Positions 8,079 to 16,221 of a stretch of 64,000 nucleotides of DNA are shown here, one piece after another. The stretch lies in the NCBI RefSeq assembly GCF_011067745.1, contig NZ_JAAMPJ010000015.1, positions 216,281-280,280 of the forward strand, in the 5' to 3' direction. Origin of the DNA: Lentzea alba (GTDB taxonomy: Bacteria; Actinomycetota; Actinomycetes; Mycobacteriales; Pseudonocardiaceae). Within the stretch, counting starts at the first letter, position 1, and the number at the start of each line of letters is the position of its first letter. The notes beneath the pieces are model-generated. The model did no database searches. It saw only the letters and a list, made by a program, of their open reading frames with translations, and was not told the origin of the DNA. Made by a program: the position numbers and the translations under genes.

Positions 8079-8998
8079 GCCAGGTCTCCAGCCCGCTTGA
8101 CGATCTCGGCCAGCAGTTCCTGCTCGGTGTCGTCGAGGTCGGTCAGCGGGGGACGGACCGGACCGGCCGGGTGTCCGGTGACCCGCAGCCCCGCCTTGAC
8201 GATGCTCACCGCGTAGCCGGCCTTGCGGTCGCGGATCTCGGTGTACGGCAGTACGACCTCGGCGAGGAGCCGCCGCACGGTCGTCCGGTCGCCCGCACGC
8301 GCCGCCGCGTAGAACGCCAGCGCGAACTCAGGCAGGAAGTTGAAGATCGCCGAGCTGTAGGTGGTGACGCCCAGTTCCAGGTACGGCAGGGCGAACGTCT
8401 CCGCGGTGGGCAGACCGCCGATGTACACCAGCCGGTCGCCGAGCCGCGCGTGCAGCCGGGTGATGGTCTCCAGGTCGCCGACGCCGTCCTTGAACCCGAC
8501 GAGGTTCTGGCAGTCGTCGGCGAGCGCGGCGACGGTCGCGGGGGAGTACACCGCGTTGGCGCGGCTGTAGAGCACGACACCGAGCGAGGTCGAGGCGCAC
8601 ACCGCGCGGACGTGCGCGGCCAACCCGTCTTGTGACGCCTCGGTGAGGTAGGGCGGGAACAGCAGGATGCCGTCGGCGCCCGCGGCCTCGGCGTCCCCGG
8701 TCAGCTCGACCGCCTGCGCCGTGCCGTGGCCGGCCGGGGCGAGGATCGGCGTGCCCGCCGGTGCGCTGTCCACCGCGGCACGGACGACACGAGCGACCTC
8801 GGGCGCGGTGAGCGAGAAGAACTCGCCGGTTCCGCCCGCGGCGAAGAGGCCTGCCACGTCGTACTCGCTCAGCCGGGCGATGTGCTCGCGGTAGGCGGTC
8901 TCGTCGAAGGCCAGGTCCCGTGTGAAGTGGGTGACGGGGAAGGACAGCAGCCCGGCGCCGAGTCTTCCAGCGAGCTCGGTGGGGGTGAGAGCGGGCAT
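8075..8998 (-). CDS. kdgD: 5-dehydro-4-deoxyglucarate dehydratase (DHDPS family)
   Basis: This 307-residue class I aldolase-fold protein has GGTGE at 55-59, the catalytic tyrosine Y144 in VVLYSRAN and the Schiff-base lysine K170 in VGFKDG. The opening GLLSFPVTHF is typical of KdgD rather than of DapA. The family converts 5-keto-4-deoxyglucarate to alpha-ketoglutarate semialdehyde with loss of water and CO2, the step after GudD. The start ATG at 8996-8998 shares one base with the stop of the upstream gene. No intact semialdehyde dehydrogenase adjoins it; the frameshifted aldehyde dehydrogenase at 27794-29246 could once have served. Confidence 0.93.
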   Translation of the reverse strand: MPALTPTELAGRLGAGLLSFPVTHFTRDLAFDETAYREHIARLSEYDVAGLFAAGGTGEFFSLTAPEVARVVRAAVDSAPAGTPILAPAGHGTAQAVELTGDAEAAGADGILLFPPYLTEASQDGLAAHVRAVCASTSLGVVLYSRANAVYSPATVAALADDCQNLVGFKDGVGDLETITRLHARLGDRLVYIGGLPTAETFALPYLELGVTTYSSAIFNFLPEFALAFYAAARAGDRTTVRRLLAEVVLPYTEIRDRKAGYAVSIVKAGLRVTGHPAGPVRPPLTDLDDTEQELLAEIVKRAGDLA

Positions 8999-11034
8999 CA
9001 GCGGCCTTCCTCGTGCGGGTGGCGGACGCGAACCACCTCGAACAGATCAACGGTGGGGAGATCGATGACGAGCGTTCCTTCTACTTGGCGCACGGGTAGG
9101 TCGCGCCCGGCCACCAGCGCGGTGGCCTGTTCGTGCCCGGTGGCTCCGTGGATCAGGAGCCTTCCTCCGGTGATCGGCACATGCGGGCCGAACGATCGCC
9201 GACGGGCGCCGGTCTGGTTCAGCAGGTGTGCCACGTAGCCGTCGTCGTCACGCCCGAGGATCAGTTCGACCTGTTCTGGCAGCTCCGCGCTCACCCGCAC
9301 ACCGGCGAGCGGTTCGAGGACGCGCAGGAGGTGATCCCGCACCTCGGTTTTCGCGAACTCGCGGTAGGTGCGGCCGATCGTCCACGTGATCATCGACGAC
9401 GTGCCGGAGCCGTGTTTCGCCGAAGCGACCGCGGGATCGCCAGTGGCGGTGTGGCCGTAGGACAGCTCGGGCGGCCCCCACGGTGCCTGGGCGAGAATCG
9501 TGCCAGCCTTGGTCGTACCGGGTTTCCACACACAACGCGCACCGGTGCCGTAGATAGGGACGATCGAGCCGTCGAAGGCGTTCTCGTCGATGCGCGGCTG
9601 GTCGTCCAGCGTGGCGTAGGTGGACCACAGCTCCTTGCCGGACATCTCGGCGCCGATCCGGCGCAGCGCGGGAGACGCGGCCAGTTCGGCACCTCCGTCC
9701 GCGGTGAACCCGCTGTCGCCGGTGGAGAGGAGGCTTCCGCCGCGCGCCACGAACTCGTCGATCACCTGCGCCGCGCCGGGACCGAGGGAACCGACGCCGG
9801 GCAGCACGACGAGCTGATAGTGCTCCAGCGGCGTGGACGTCAGGCCGCCGAGCGGGAGCACGTCGAACGGCAGGTGTTTCTGTTGCAGCGCCTGGTAGAC
9901 GCCGCGGAACTCCTCGACCGTTTTGAGGAACGTGGAGTAGCCGCCGCGTCCGAACGACGGTCGCACCAGGCCGATCGTGGCCGCGGGACGCAGTGCCGCG
10001 TAGAGGGTGTGGTGGTCGCGGTGGAACCGCGTCACGTGGAGGGCCTGGGAGACGCTTGTCATCGGGAGCCTTCCCGGGGCGCCGAGGATGTAGGTGGAGG
10101 GGTTGCCGCCCCGCGCGATCGCCTGCAGCAGGTGCTGGGCCACGTGCTCCGGCTGCTCCGCGGCCATGCGGTAGGTCGAGTCCACGTGCGCAGGCACGTT
10201 CACGATCAGCGGTGTTGCCGCGTGCCCGGAGACGTGCGCGCTGACCGCCTCGGCCGTCCCGTGCGGCCACAGCTCCTTGCCCGCCATGTGCCGGAACGCG
10301 TTGTTGCCTTCCTGGTACCCGACCGAGCCGCCTTTGTTGAGCACCAGCGCGAGGTCGCGGTCACGCGCCGCGAGGTGGTCGGTGTACCTGCGCCCCAGCT
10401 CGGCCTTCGTGGTTTCGGTGTACCGCCGCCACAGCCCGAACGTCGGCGACTCCTGGCTGTCCGGCAGCTCCCGGCCGCCGCTGAGCTCGGCGAACCGCTT
10501 GACGCAGCACGCGCAGTGGCAGACGCCGTGCACGACCTCGCTGTAGTCGCGCTCGTTGAAGTTGAACCAGTTGAAGAAGAACCCGTCGACCGGGTAGCGG
10601 TCCAGGATCTCGTCGAAGATCTCGAACGCGCGCTCCTGGTAGTACTCGGCGGACAGACAGGTGCTGTGGAGGGCGTTGTAGATCTGCGGTTTGCCGGTGG
10701 CGGAGACGAACAGCCAGTCACGGTGCTCGGCGGCGATCCCGGCGGTGATCTTGGAGAGGTCGAGGCGTGCGAGCACGCGGACGCCCCGCCGGTTGGCGGC
10801 GGTCACCGCGTCGCCCAGCAGGTCGCCGGACGGCCGGTCGGCGAGGAACGGATTCCGCGCGTGGTAGGGAAGATCCGTCGGGTAGAACGCGGAGATCCCG
10901 CCGGCGTTGACCAGCCACGTGTCGGCGCCGTGGTCCTCGACGACGTCGAGCGCCGCCTCGACGTCCATGGTGGCGTCGATCTCCTGGAGGTTGGTCTGGA
11001 AGACGGTGAACGGGTGCTGCCACCTGCTGGGCAT
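8998..11034 (-). CDS. Putative GHL6-type glycoside hydrolase with amidotransferase-like middle domain
   Basis: The 678-residue protein begins with a TIM-barrel-like region (residues 1 to about 350) including ADTWLVNAGGISAFYPT, LARLDLSKI and the acidic cluster DGFFFNWFNFNERDYSE, followed by a cysteine-rich CHCACCVKRF. This resembles the hypothetical glycosyl hydrolase family GHL6 within the alpha-amylase-like group. Residues about 370-470 look like the flavodoxin/amidotransferase-fold trimerisation domain of GH42 enzymes (LVVLPGVGSLGPGAAQVIDEFVARGG). There is no signal peptide, so it should act on imported material. Its place between the importer ATPase gene and kdgD implies a role on the glucuronide substrate. 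No activity can be assigned from sequence. Confidence 0.7.
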   Translation of the reverse strand: MPSRWQHPFTVFQTNLQEIDATMDVEAALDVVEDHGADTWLVNAGGISAFYPTDLPYHARNPFLADRPSGDLLGDAVTAANRRGVRVLARLDLSKITAGIAAEHRDWLFVSATGKPQIYNALHSTCLSAEYYQERAFEIFDEILDRYPVDGFFFNWFNFNERDYSEVVHGVCHCACCVKRFAELSGGRELPDSQESPTFGLWRRYTETTKAELGRRYTDHLAARDRDLALVLNKGGSVGYQEGNNAFRHMAGKELWPHGTAEAVSAHVSGHAATPLIVNVPAHVDSTYRMAAEQPEHVAQHLLQAIARGGNPSTYILGAPGRLPMTSVSQALHVTRFHRDHHTLYAALRPAATIGLVRPSFGRGGYSTFLKTVEEFRGVYQALQQKHLPFDVLPLGGLTSTPLEHYQLVVLPGVGSLGPGAAQVIDEFVARGGSLLSTGDSGFTADGGAELAASPALRRIGAEMSGKELWSTYATLDDQPRIDENAFDGSIVPIYGTGARCVWKPGTTKAGTILAQAPWGPPELSYGHTATGDPAVASAKHGSGTSSMITWTIGRTYREFAKTEVRDHLLRVLEPLAGVRVSAELPEQVELILGRDDDGYVAHLLNQTGARRRSFGPHVPITGGRLLIHGATGHEQATALVAGRDLPVRQVEGTLVIDLPTVDLFEVVRVRHPHEEGR

Positions 11035-11049
11035 GGGGACGGATCTCCT

Positions 11050-11901
11050 TCAGGCGTGGACGTGCGCCGGTGGCGTCTCGCGCAGCCGGTGCCGTTCGGC
11101 GCGGCGTTTCGCCTGCTCGACGGGATCGGGAACCGGGGCGGCGAGCAGCAGTTTGCGGGTGTAGGCGTGTTCGGGCTCGGACGTCACGGTGGCCGCCGGG
11201 CCGGTTTCGACGATGTCGCCGCGGTACACCACGGCGACGCGATGACTCACGTGCCGCACCACCGCGAGGTCGTGTGAGACGAAGAGGTACGCCACACCGG
11301 TTCGGCGCTGGATGTCGACGAGCAGGTCCAGCACGAGAGCCTGGGTCGACAGGTCCAGCGCGGAGACCGGCTCGTCGCAGACGATGAGTTTCGGTCGCGG
11401 CGCGAGGGCTCGCGCGATCGCGACGCGTTGCCGCTGACCGCCGCTGAACTCGCGGGGAAGGCGTTGCGCCGCGTCACCCGGCAGCCCGACCTGGTCGAGC
11501 AGCGCCTGGACGCGGGCGTGGGCGTCCTTGCCGTTGATCCCCTGCACCACCAGCGGTTCGCTCAGGATGTCGCCGATGGTCAGCGACGGGTTGAGCGAGG
11601 TGTACGGGTCCTGGAAGACCACCTGGAGGTCACGGGCGAGCGCCCGGCGCTGCTTGGCCGGGGCGTGCGTGATGTCCTGGCCGCCGAACCTGATCGTGCC
11701 GCCGCTCGGCGTGGTGAGCCCGAGCACGGCCCGTCCGATCGTGGTCTTGCCGGAGCCCGACTCGCCGACCACGCCGAGGGTCTCGCCCTCGGCGATGGTC
11801 AGGCTGACCCCGTGCAGCACCTCGACCGGCCGTGCGCGGAAACCTCGCCGCGGATAGGCGACGCGGAGTTCGTCGACTTCGAGGAGGGACGCTGTCATCA
11901 C
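11050..11901 (-). CDS. Peptide/glycoside ABC transporter ATP-binding protein (DppF type)
   Basis: The 283-residue ATPase has Walker A GESGSGKTT near residues 46-54, Q-loop region VFQDPYTSLNPS, signature FSGGQRQRVAIARAL, Walker B KLIVCDEPVSALD and the H-loop FVSHD. The tail with EHAYTRKLLLAAPVPDP is typical of the oligopeptide_HPY C-terminal extension in DppF/OppF subfamily members. It partners the ATPase half of the DppC-DppD fusion, whose stop it overlaps by 4 nt. Imported substrate is predicted from context to be a glucuronide or oligosaccharide rather than a peptide, since this transporter class also carries sugars in actinobacteria. Confidence 0.9.
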   Translation of the reverse strand: MMTASLLEVDELRVAYPRRGFRARPVEVLHGVSLTIAEGETLGVVGESGSGKTTIGRAVLGLTTPSGGTIRFGGQDITHAPAKQRRALARDLQVVFQDPYTSLNPSLTIGDILSEPLVVQGINGKDAHARVQALLDQVGLPGDAAQRLPREFSGGQRQRVAIARALAPRPKLIVCDEPVSALDLSTQALVLDLLVDIQRRTGVAYLFVSHDLAVVRHVSHRVAVVYRGDIVETGPAATVTSEPEHAYTRKLLLAAPVPDPVEQAKRRAERHRLRETPPAHVHA

Positions 11902-13661
11902 TGCTCCCTTCCCGCCGTGGCGGCGACCGGAGGATCGGTGCGGACGGTCGATCCGTCCAGAATGGACTCCAGCAGTGTGCGCGTGTACGGATGCGCCGGC
12001 CCGCGGAAGACGTTCAGCGTGGTGTCGGTCTCGACGACCGCGCCCTGGCGCATGACCACGACGCGGTCGCAGATGTCCGCGACGACGCCGAAGTTGTGCG
12101 TCACGAGCAGCACCGCCATGCCGGACTCGCGCTGCAGGTCGCGCAGCAGGTCCAGGATCTCGGCCTGGACGGTCACGTCGAGCGCCGTGGTCGGCTCGTC
12201 GGCGATCAGCAGTTCCGGTTCGCTCGCCACCGCGCCGGCGATCAGCACGCGCTGTGCCATGCCACCGGAGATCTCGTGGGGATAGCAGCCGAAGGTGCGT
12301 TCCGGGTCCTGGATGCCGACCCGTGCCAGCAACGCGAGCACACGTTCTTTCGCTTCACGGCGCGAGATGCCACACGAGGCTTGGACGCCCTCGACGAGCT
12401 GGGCGCCCACGGTGAACGAGGGATCGAGGTTGGACATCGGCTCCTGCGGAACGTAGGCGATCGAGTGCCCGCGTACGCGGCGCAGCTCGCGTTCGCCCAG
12501 CCCGAGCAGCTCGCGTCCGTGCAGCCGGATCGAGCCCTTCGTGACGACGGCCTCCGCGGGCAGCAGACCGAGCACCGCGAACGCCGTCTGGGTCTTGCCG
12601 GAGCCGGATTCCCCGGCCACGCCGACGGTTTCGCTCGCGGCGACGGTGAGGGACACGCCGCTCACCACCTCGCGAAGCTCTCCTGACGGTGTGGGGTAGG
12701 CGATCGCGAGGTCGCGCACCGTCAGCAGGTCGCCGGTGGACTCGCCCGCCTCGGGCTCCTGCCGCGGCCCGGCGGCGATCTTCACCGGCTTGGGGCGGGA
12801 TCCCTCCAGCGCGTCGCGCAACGCGTTGCCCAGCAGCACCAGGGAAGCGGTGATGAAGCCGAGCAGCAAGGCGGGCCAGGCGAACTGCCAGGGATCGACG
12901 TAGAGGTTGCGGAAACCGTCCGAGATCATGGAGCCGAAGCTCGGTACGGTGCTCGATCCCACGCCGAGGAACGCCAGCCCGGCCTGCACGCCGATGGCCG
13001 AGCCCATGAGGAACGCGGTGGCGATGATGATGGGCCCGCGCACGACGACCAGCACGTGGCGGCGGAGGATGCGCCGCACCGGCAACCCCGACACCCGTGC
13101 GGCGTCGACGTACAGCTCGTTGCGAACGCCGACGACCAGGTTGCGCACGAGACGGTAGATGGAGGGGGAGAGCAGCACGCCGAAGATAGCCATCGTCACG
13201 CGGACGTCGCCCTTGGTCACCGGCATCAGCACGATGAGCAGCAAGATGCCGGGGAAGGTCATGACAAGACTGAAGACCCACTCGGTGATACCGCGGATCC
13301 GGCGGCTGAAGTAGCCGCCCACGAGTCCGAACGTGACGCCGACCAGGAGCGCCACGGTGGTCGCGACCACGGCGGACACCGCGCTGGTGCGGATCGAGTA
13401 CAGCAGCCGTGCCCAGATGTCCCGCCCGCTGTGGTCGCCGCCCAGCGGGTAGCCGGGCGTGCCGGCGCCGGCGTTGACCGCGTCCAGCGATGAGTCGTTG
13501 GCCCCGTGGCCGGACAGCAGAGGCGCGAACACTCCCAGCACCACGATGACGAGCAGCAGCCCACCCGTGATCAGTGCCTGCGGGTCCTTCAGCAGCCGGC
13601 GGGCGGCCGACCGGCGTGGTGCGACCGGCTTCTGTTCCGCGGTCAGGGTTTCGACGCTCAA
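11898..13661 (-). CDS. Fused ABC permease/ATP-binding protein (DppC-DppD fusion)
   Basis: One 587-residue chain joins an inner-membrane permease (about residues 1-300, several helices, the binding-protein-dependent loop near AARVSGLPVRRILRRHVL) to an ATPase (about 320-587: Walker A GESGSGKTQTA, Q-loop VPQEPMSNLDPS, signature ISGGMAQRVLIAGA, Walker B LLIADEPTTALD, H-loop LVTHN). The fusion is known in actinobacteria and fixes the stoichiometry of DppC with DppD. The start is TTG at 13659-13661, overlapping the DppB stop as TTGA and giving MSVETLTAEQ; the longer open frame upstream is antisense-like. Coupled to the DppF-type gene downstream. Confidence 0.88.
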   Translation of the reverse strand: MSVETLTAEQKPVAPRRSAARRLLKDPQALITGGLLLVIVVLGVFAPLLSGHGANDSSLDAVNAGAGTPGYPLGGDHSGRDIWARLLYSIRTSAVSAVVATTVALLVGVTFGLVGGYFSRRIRGITEWVFSLVMTFPGILLLIVLMPVTKGDVRVTMAIFGVLLSPSIYRLVRNLVVGVRNELYVDAARVSGLPVRRILRRHVLVVVRGPIIIATAFLMGSAIGVQAGLAFLGVGSSTVPSFGSMISDGFRNLYVDPWQFAWPALLLGFITASLVLLGNALRDALEGSRPKPVKIAAGPRQEPEAGESTGDLLTVRDLAIAYPTPSGELREVVSGVSLTVAASETVGVAGESGSGKTQTAFAVLGLLPAEAVVTKGSIRLHGRELLGLGERELRRVRGHSIAYVPQEPMSNLDPSFTVGAQLVEGVQASCGISRREAKERVLALLARVGIQDPERTFGCYPHEISGGMAQRVLIAGAVASEPELLIADEPTTALDVTVQAEILDLLRDLQRESGMAVLLVTHNFGVVADICDRVVVMRQGAVVETDTTLNVFRGPAHPYTRTLLESILDGSTVRTDPPVAATAGREQ

Positions 13662-14599
13662 TGGATCCTCGCTTTGGGATTGAGCCAGCCGTTCACCAGG
13701 TCGGCCACGAGGTTGAGGCTCACGACCATCAGGACGCTGAACACGGTGACGCCCATGATGATCGGGACGTCGCCCTGGATGGACGCGTTGAACGCGTACG
13801 AGCCGAACCCGGGCAGGGCGAAGACGTTCTCGATGATGAGCGCGGCCCCGAACATCTGCAGGAACTCCAGGGACAGCACCGTGAGCGCCGGTCCGGCGGC
13901 GTTGCGCAACGCGTGGCGGTAGACGATGGAGCGCGTCGGGATGCCGCGGGAACGCAGTGTGCGCACGTAGTCCTTGCGAAGTTCGTCGATCATGCTGCCG
14001 CGGATCTGCGCCGTCATGTTCGCGATGCCGCTGACGACCAGCACGATCACCGGGATGGCGATGGTCGCCGCCCACCTTCCCGGGTCCTCGGCGAGAGGCG
14101 TGTATCCCGTGGCGGGCAGGAGCTGCAGGTTGATCGCCAGCGCGAACACGAGCCCGATGGCGATCAGCAGTCCGGGCACCAGGTGGCCGACCAGCGACAG
14201 GCCCTGCGCGACCCGGTCGGCGACTCCGCCGCGCGCGGCGGACAGCACACCGAGCGCCACACTGACCACGACGCTGATCACCAGAGCGATCAGGATGATC
14301 GACAACGTGACACCGAGCCGGCCGGTCACCGCGTGCACGACGTCCTCACTGGTGAAGTAGGACGTGCCGAAGTCGCCGCGCACCGTGTGCCCGAGCCAGT
14401 CGAGGTACTGCACGAGCACCGGGCGGTCGAGTCCCATCCGTTCCTTCGTCGGACCGATGAGCGCCGGCGTGGCGGCCGGGCCGAGGACGGCCGCCACCAC
14501 GCGGTCGAACGACGTGCTCAGCAGCAGAAAGGTGATCAGCGTGACCAGCACGGCGAGCACCAGGCCCGTCGCGAGACGGCGCGCGATGTAGGCGACCAC
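13658..14599 (-). CDS. ABC transporter permease (DppB type)
   Basis: The 313-residue membrane protein begins MVAYIARRLATGLVLAVLVTLITFLLLS, the usual first helix of DppB/OppB permeases, and carries about six helices with the EAA-type cytoplasmic loop at RTLRSRGIPTRSIVYRHALRNA. It pairs with the permease half of the DppC-DppD fusion to form the membrane channel. It lies 4 nt downstream of the GarR-like gene and overlaps the fusion gene by 4 nt, consistent with one operon. Confidence 0.9.
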   Translation of the reverse strand: MVAYIARRLATGLVLAVLVTLITFLLLSTSFDRVVAAVLGPAATPALIGPTKERMGLDRPVLVQYLDWLGHTVRGDFGTSYFTSEDVVHAVTGRLGVTLSIILIALVISVVVSVALGVLSAARGGVADRVAQGLSLVGHLVPGLLIAIGLVFALAINLQLLPATGYTPLAEDPGRWAATIAIPVIVLVVSGIANMTAQIRGSMIDELRKDYVRTLRSRGIPTRSIVYRHALRNAAGPALTVLSLEFLQMFGAALIIENVFALPGFGSYAFNASIQGDVPIIMGVTVFSVLMVVSLNLVADLVNGWLNPKARIH

Positions 14600-14603
14600 G
14601 GCG

Positions 14604-15479
14604 TCAGTCCGCTCGTTCGTTGCGCAGGAGCCGCAGGGCGGAATGGTCGTGGTCGCCGAGTCCCGCCCGCACCGCCCTGTCCAGCAGGACGTGCACCAGG
14701 TTCATACCCGGCAACGACACGCCGAGCTGATCCGCTGCCTCCGCCGCGAGCCTCAGATCCTTGTGGTGCAACCGGATGCGGAACCCCGGATCGAACTGAC
14801 CCTTGATCATCCGGTGCCCGTGCACCTCGAGTACCCGCGACGACGCGAATCCGCCCATCAGCGCACTGTGTACGGCCAGCGGGTCCACGCCGGAGGCTTC
14901 GGCCAGGTGCAGCGCTTCGGCGACCGCCTCGATCGTCAGGCCGACCACGATCTGGTTCGCGATCTTCGCCACCTGTCCGGCACCGACCGGCCCGATGTGC
15001 GACGTCCGCGAGCCCAGCACGTCGAAGATCGGCCTGGCCTTCTCGACCGCTTCCGGAGCACCACCGACCATGATCGAGAGCGTGCCGTCGCGCGCGCCGA
15101 TCTCACCGCCGGACACAGGTGCGTCGAGGTACGCGCCGCCGGCGCCGGCTACCTGCGTTGCGATCTTCCGTTCCGCGGCGGGGGAGATCGAGCTCATGTC
15201 GATGACGAGCGTGCCTGGCCGCAACGAGCTGAGCACGCCGTCGTCACCGCACACGGCTTCCTCGACGTCCGGGGTGTCCGGCAGCATCAGGACGACGATC
15301 TCGCAGTCGCGGGTGGCCTCCGCCGCTGACGCCGCATAGCGCACGGTCGTCCCGAGATCAGCACGGGCGGCCGGGGTGTCGCGGTGGACGGTCAGCCGAT
15401 GCCCGGCCGCCACGAGGTTGGCGGCCATCGGGCGACCCATCACACCTGCGCCGATGAATCCGATGTCCACTTCAGACAC
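14604..15479 (-). CDS. garR: NAD(P)-dependent 3-hydroxyacid dehydrogenase, tartronate-semialdehyde-reductase-like
   Basis: The 291-residue protein has the beta-hydroxyacid dehydrogenase signature: Rossmann GFIGAGVMGRPMAANL at residues 7-22, substrate-binding DAPVSGGEIGARDGTLSIMVGG, and the catalytic lysine in GQVAKIANQIVVG. GarR reduces tartronate semialdehyde to glycerate in aldarate catabolism, but in this operon the glucarate route runs through kdgD, so another 3-hydroxyacid or aldehyde could be the substrate. The symbol is therefore provisional. It overlaps the alpha/beta hydrolase gene by 8 nt. Confidence 0.75.
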   Translation of the reverse strand: MSEVDIGFIGAGVMGRPMAANLVAAGHRLTVHRDTPAARADLGTTVRYAASAAEATRDCEIVVLMLPDTPDVEEAVCGDDGVLSSLRPGTLVIDMSSISPAAERKIATQVAGAGGAYLDAPVSGGEIGARDGTLSIMVGGAPEAVEKARPIFDVLGSRTSHIGPVGAGQVAKIANQIVVGLTIEAVAEALHLAEASGVDPLAVHSALMGGFASSRVLEVHGHRMIKGQFDPGFRIRLHHKDLRLAAEAADQLGVSLPGMNLVHVLLDRAVRAGLGDHDHSALRLLRNERAD

Positions 15480-16221
15480 TCCTCTCGGCGTTGTTCATGT
15501 TGTCCAGCACGAGTTTCGCCACCGTCTCCGGCACGGCGGCCGGTGCGAGGTGGCCGACCGACGGGAGGATCTCCAGCCGGGCGCGCGGGATCGCATGCGC
15601 GATGGCGCGTTGTTCGTGCGGCGGTGTGGCCGGGTCCTCCGCGCCGCCGATGACGAGGGTGGGAGCGGTGATCGCGGCCAGGTCGTTCCGGACGTCCGCG
15701 TCGGCGAGCACGTCGCACCCCATCGCGTAGCCCTCGGAGGGGGTCGACCGCAGCATGTCCGCGTACGCCCGCACCACCTCTGGTCGCAGGACCCGGAAGT
15801 CCGGTGCGAACCACCGTTCCATCACGGCGGGCACGATCGGCTCGAGGCCGTGCTCGCGGACGGTCGCCGCGCGCTCCACCCAGCCCTGCCGGTCCAGCAC
15901 GGCGGCACAGCACATCGCGGTCAGGGAAAGGACCCGGTCCGGCGCCCTGCGCGCGGCACGAAGGGCGATCATGCCGCCGATCGAGATCCCGGCGAGGTGG
16001 GCGCTGTGCACGCCGAGCCGGTCCTGCACCCCGAAAACGTCGTCGACGAGGTCGTCGAGCAGCGCGGTCGCCGGCGCCGCCGCGGCCGTACCGTGCCCGC
16101 GCTGGTCGAAGCGCACCACCTCGAACGACCCGTTCAGCAGCGGGAGGACCTCGTCCCACAACGCGGTCGTGGTGCCCAGCGAGTTCAGCAGTACCAGCGT
16201 GCCCGTGTCACTTGCCGGCAT
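15472..16221 (-). CDS. Alpha/beta hydrolase (lactonase/esterase-like)
   Basis: The 249-residue hydrolase-fold protein resembles 3-oxoadipate enol-lactonases: nucleophile S80 in AGISIGGM, oxyanion region around LLNSLGTTTALWDE, acid near GGAEDPATPP and histidine in SVGHLAP. Given the surrounding glucuronate/glucarate genes, hydrolysis of a sugar-acid lactone (for example the glucarolactone formed by uronate oxidation) is an attractive inference, but simple ester hydrolysis is equally compatible. The start ATG at 16221 overlaps the end of the binding-protein gene by 14 nt. Confidence 0.75.
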   Translation of the reverse strand: MPASDTGTLVLLNSLGTTTALWDEVLPLLNGSFEVVRFDQRGHGTAAAAPATALLDDLVDDVFGVQDRLGVHSAHLAGISIGGMIALRAARRAPDRVLSLTAMCCAAVLDRQGWVERAATVREHGLEPIVPAVMERWFAPDFRVLRPEVVRAYADMLRSTPSEGYAMGCDVLADADVRNDLAAITAPTLVIGGAEDPATPPHEQRAIAHAIPRARLEILPSVGHLAPAAVPETVAKLVLDNMNNAERSV

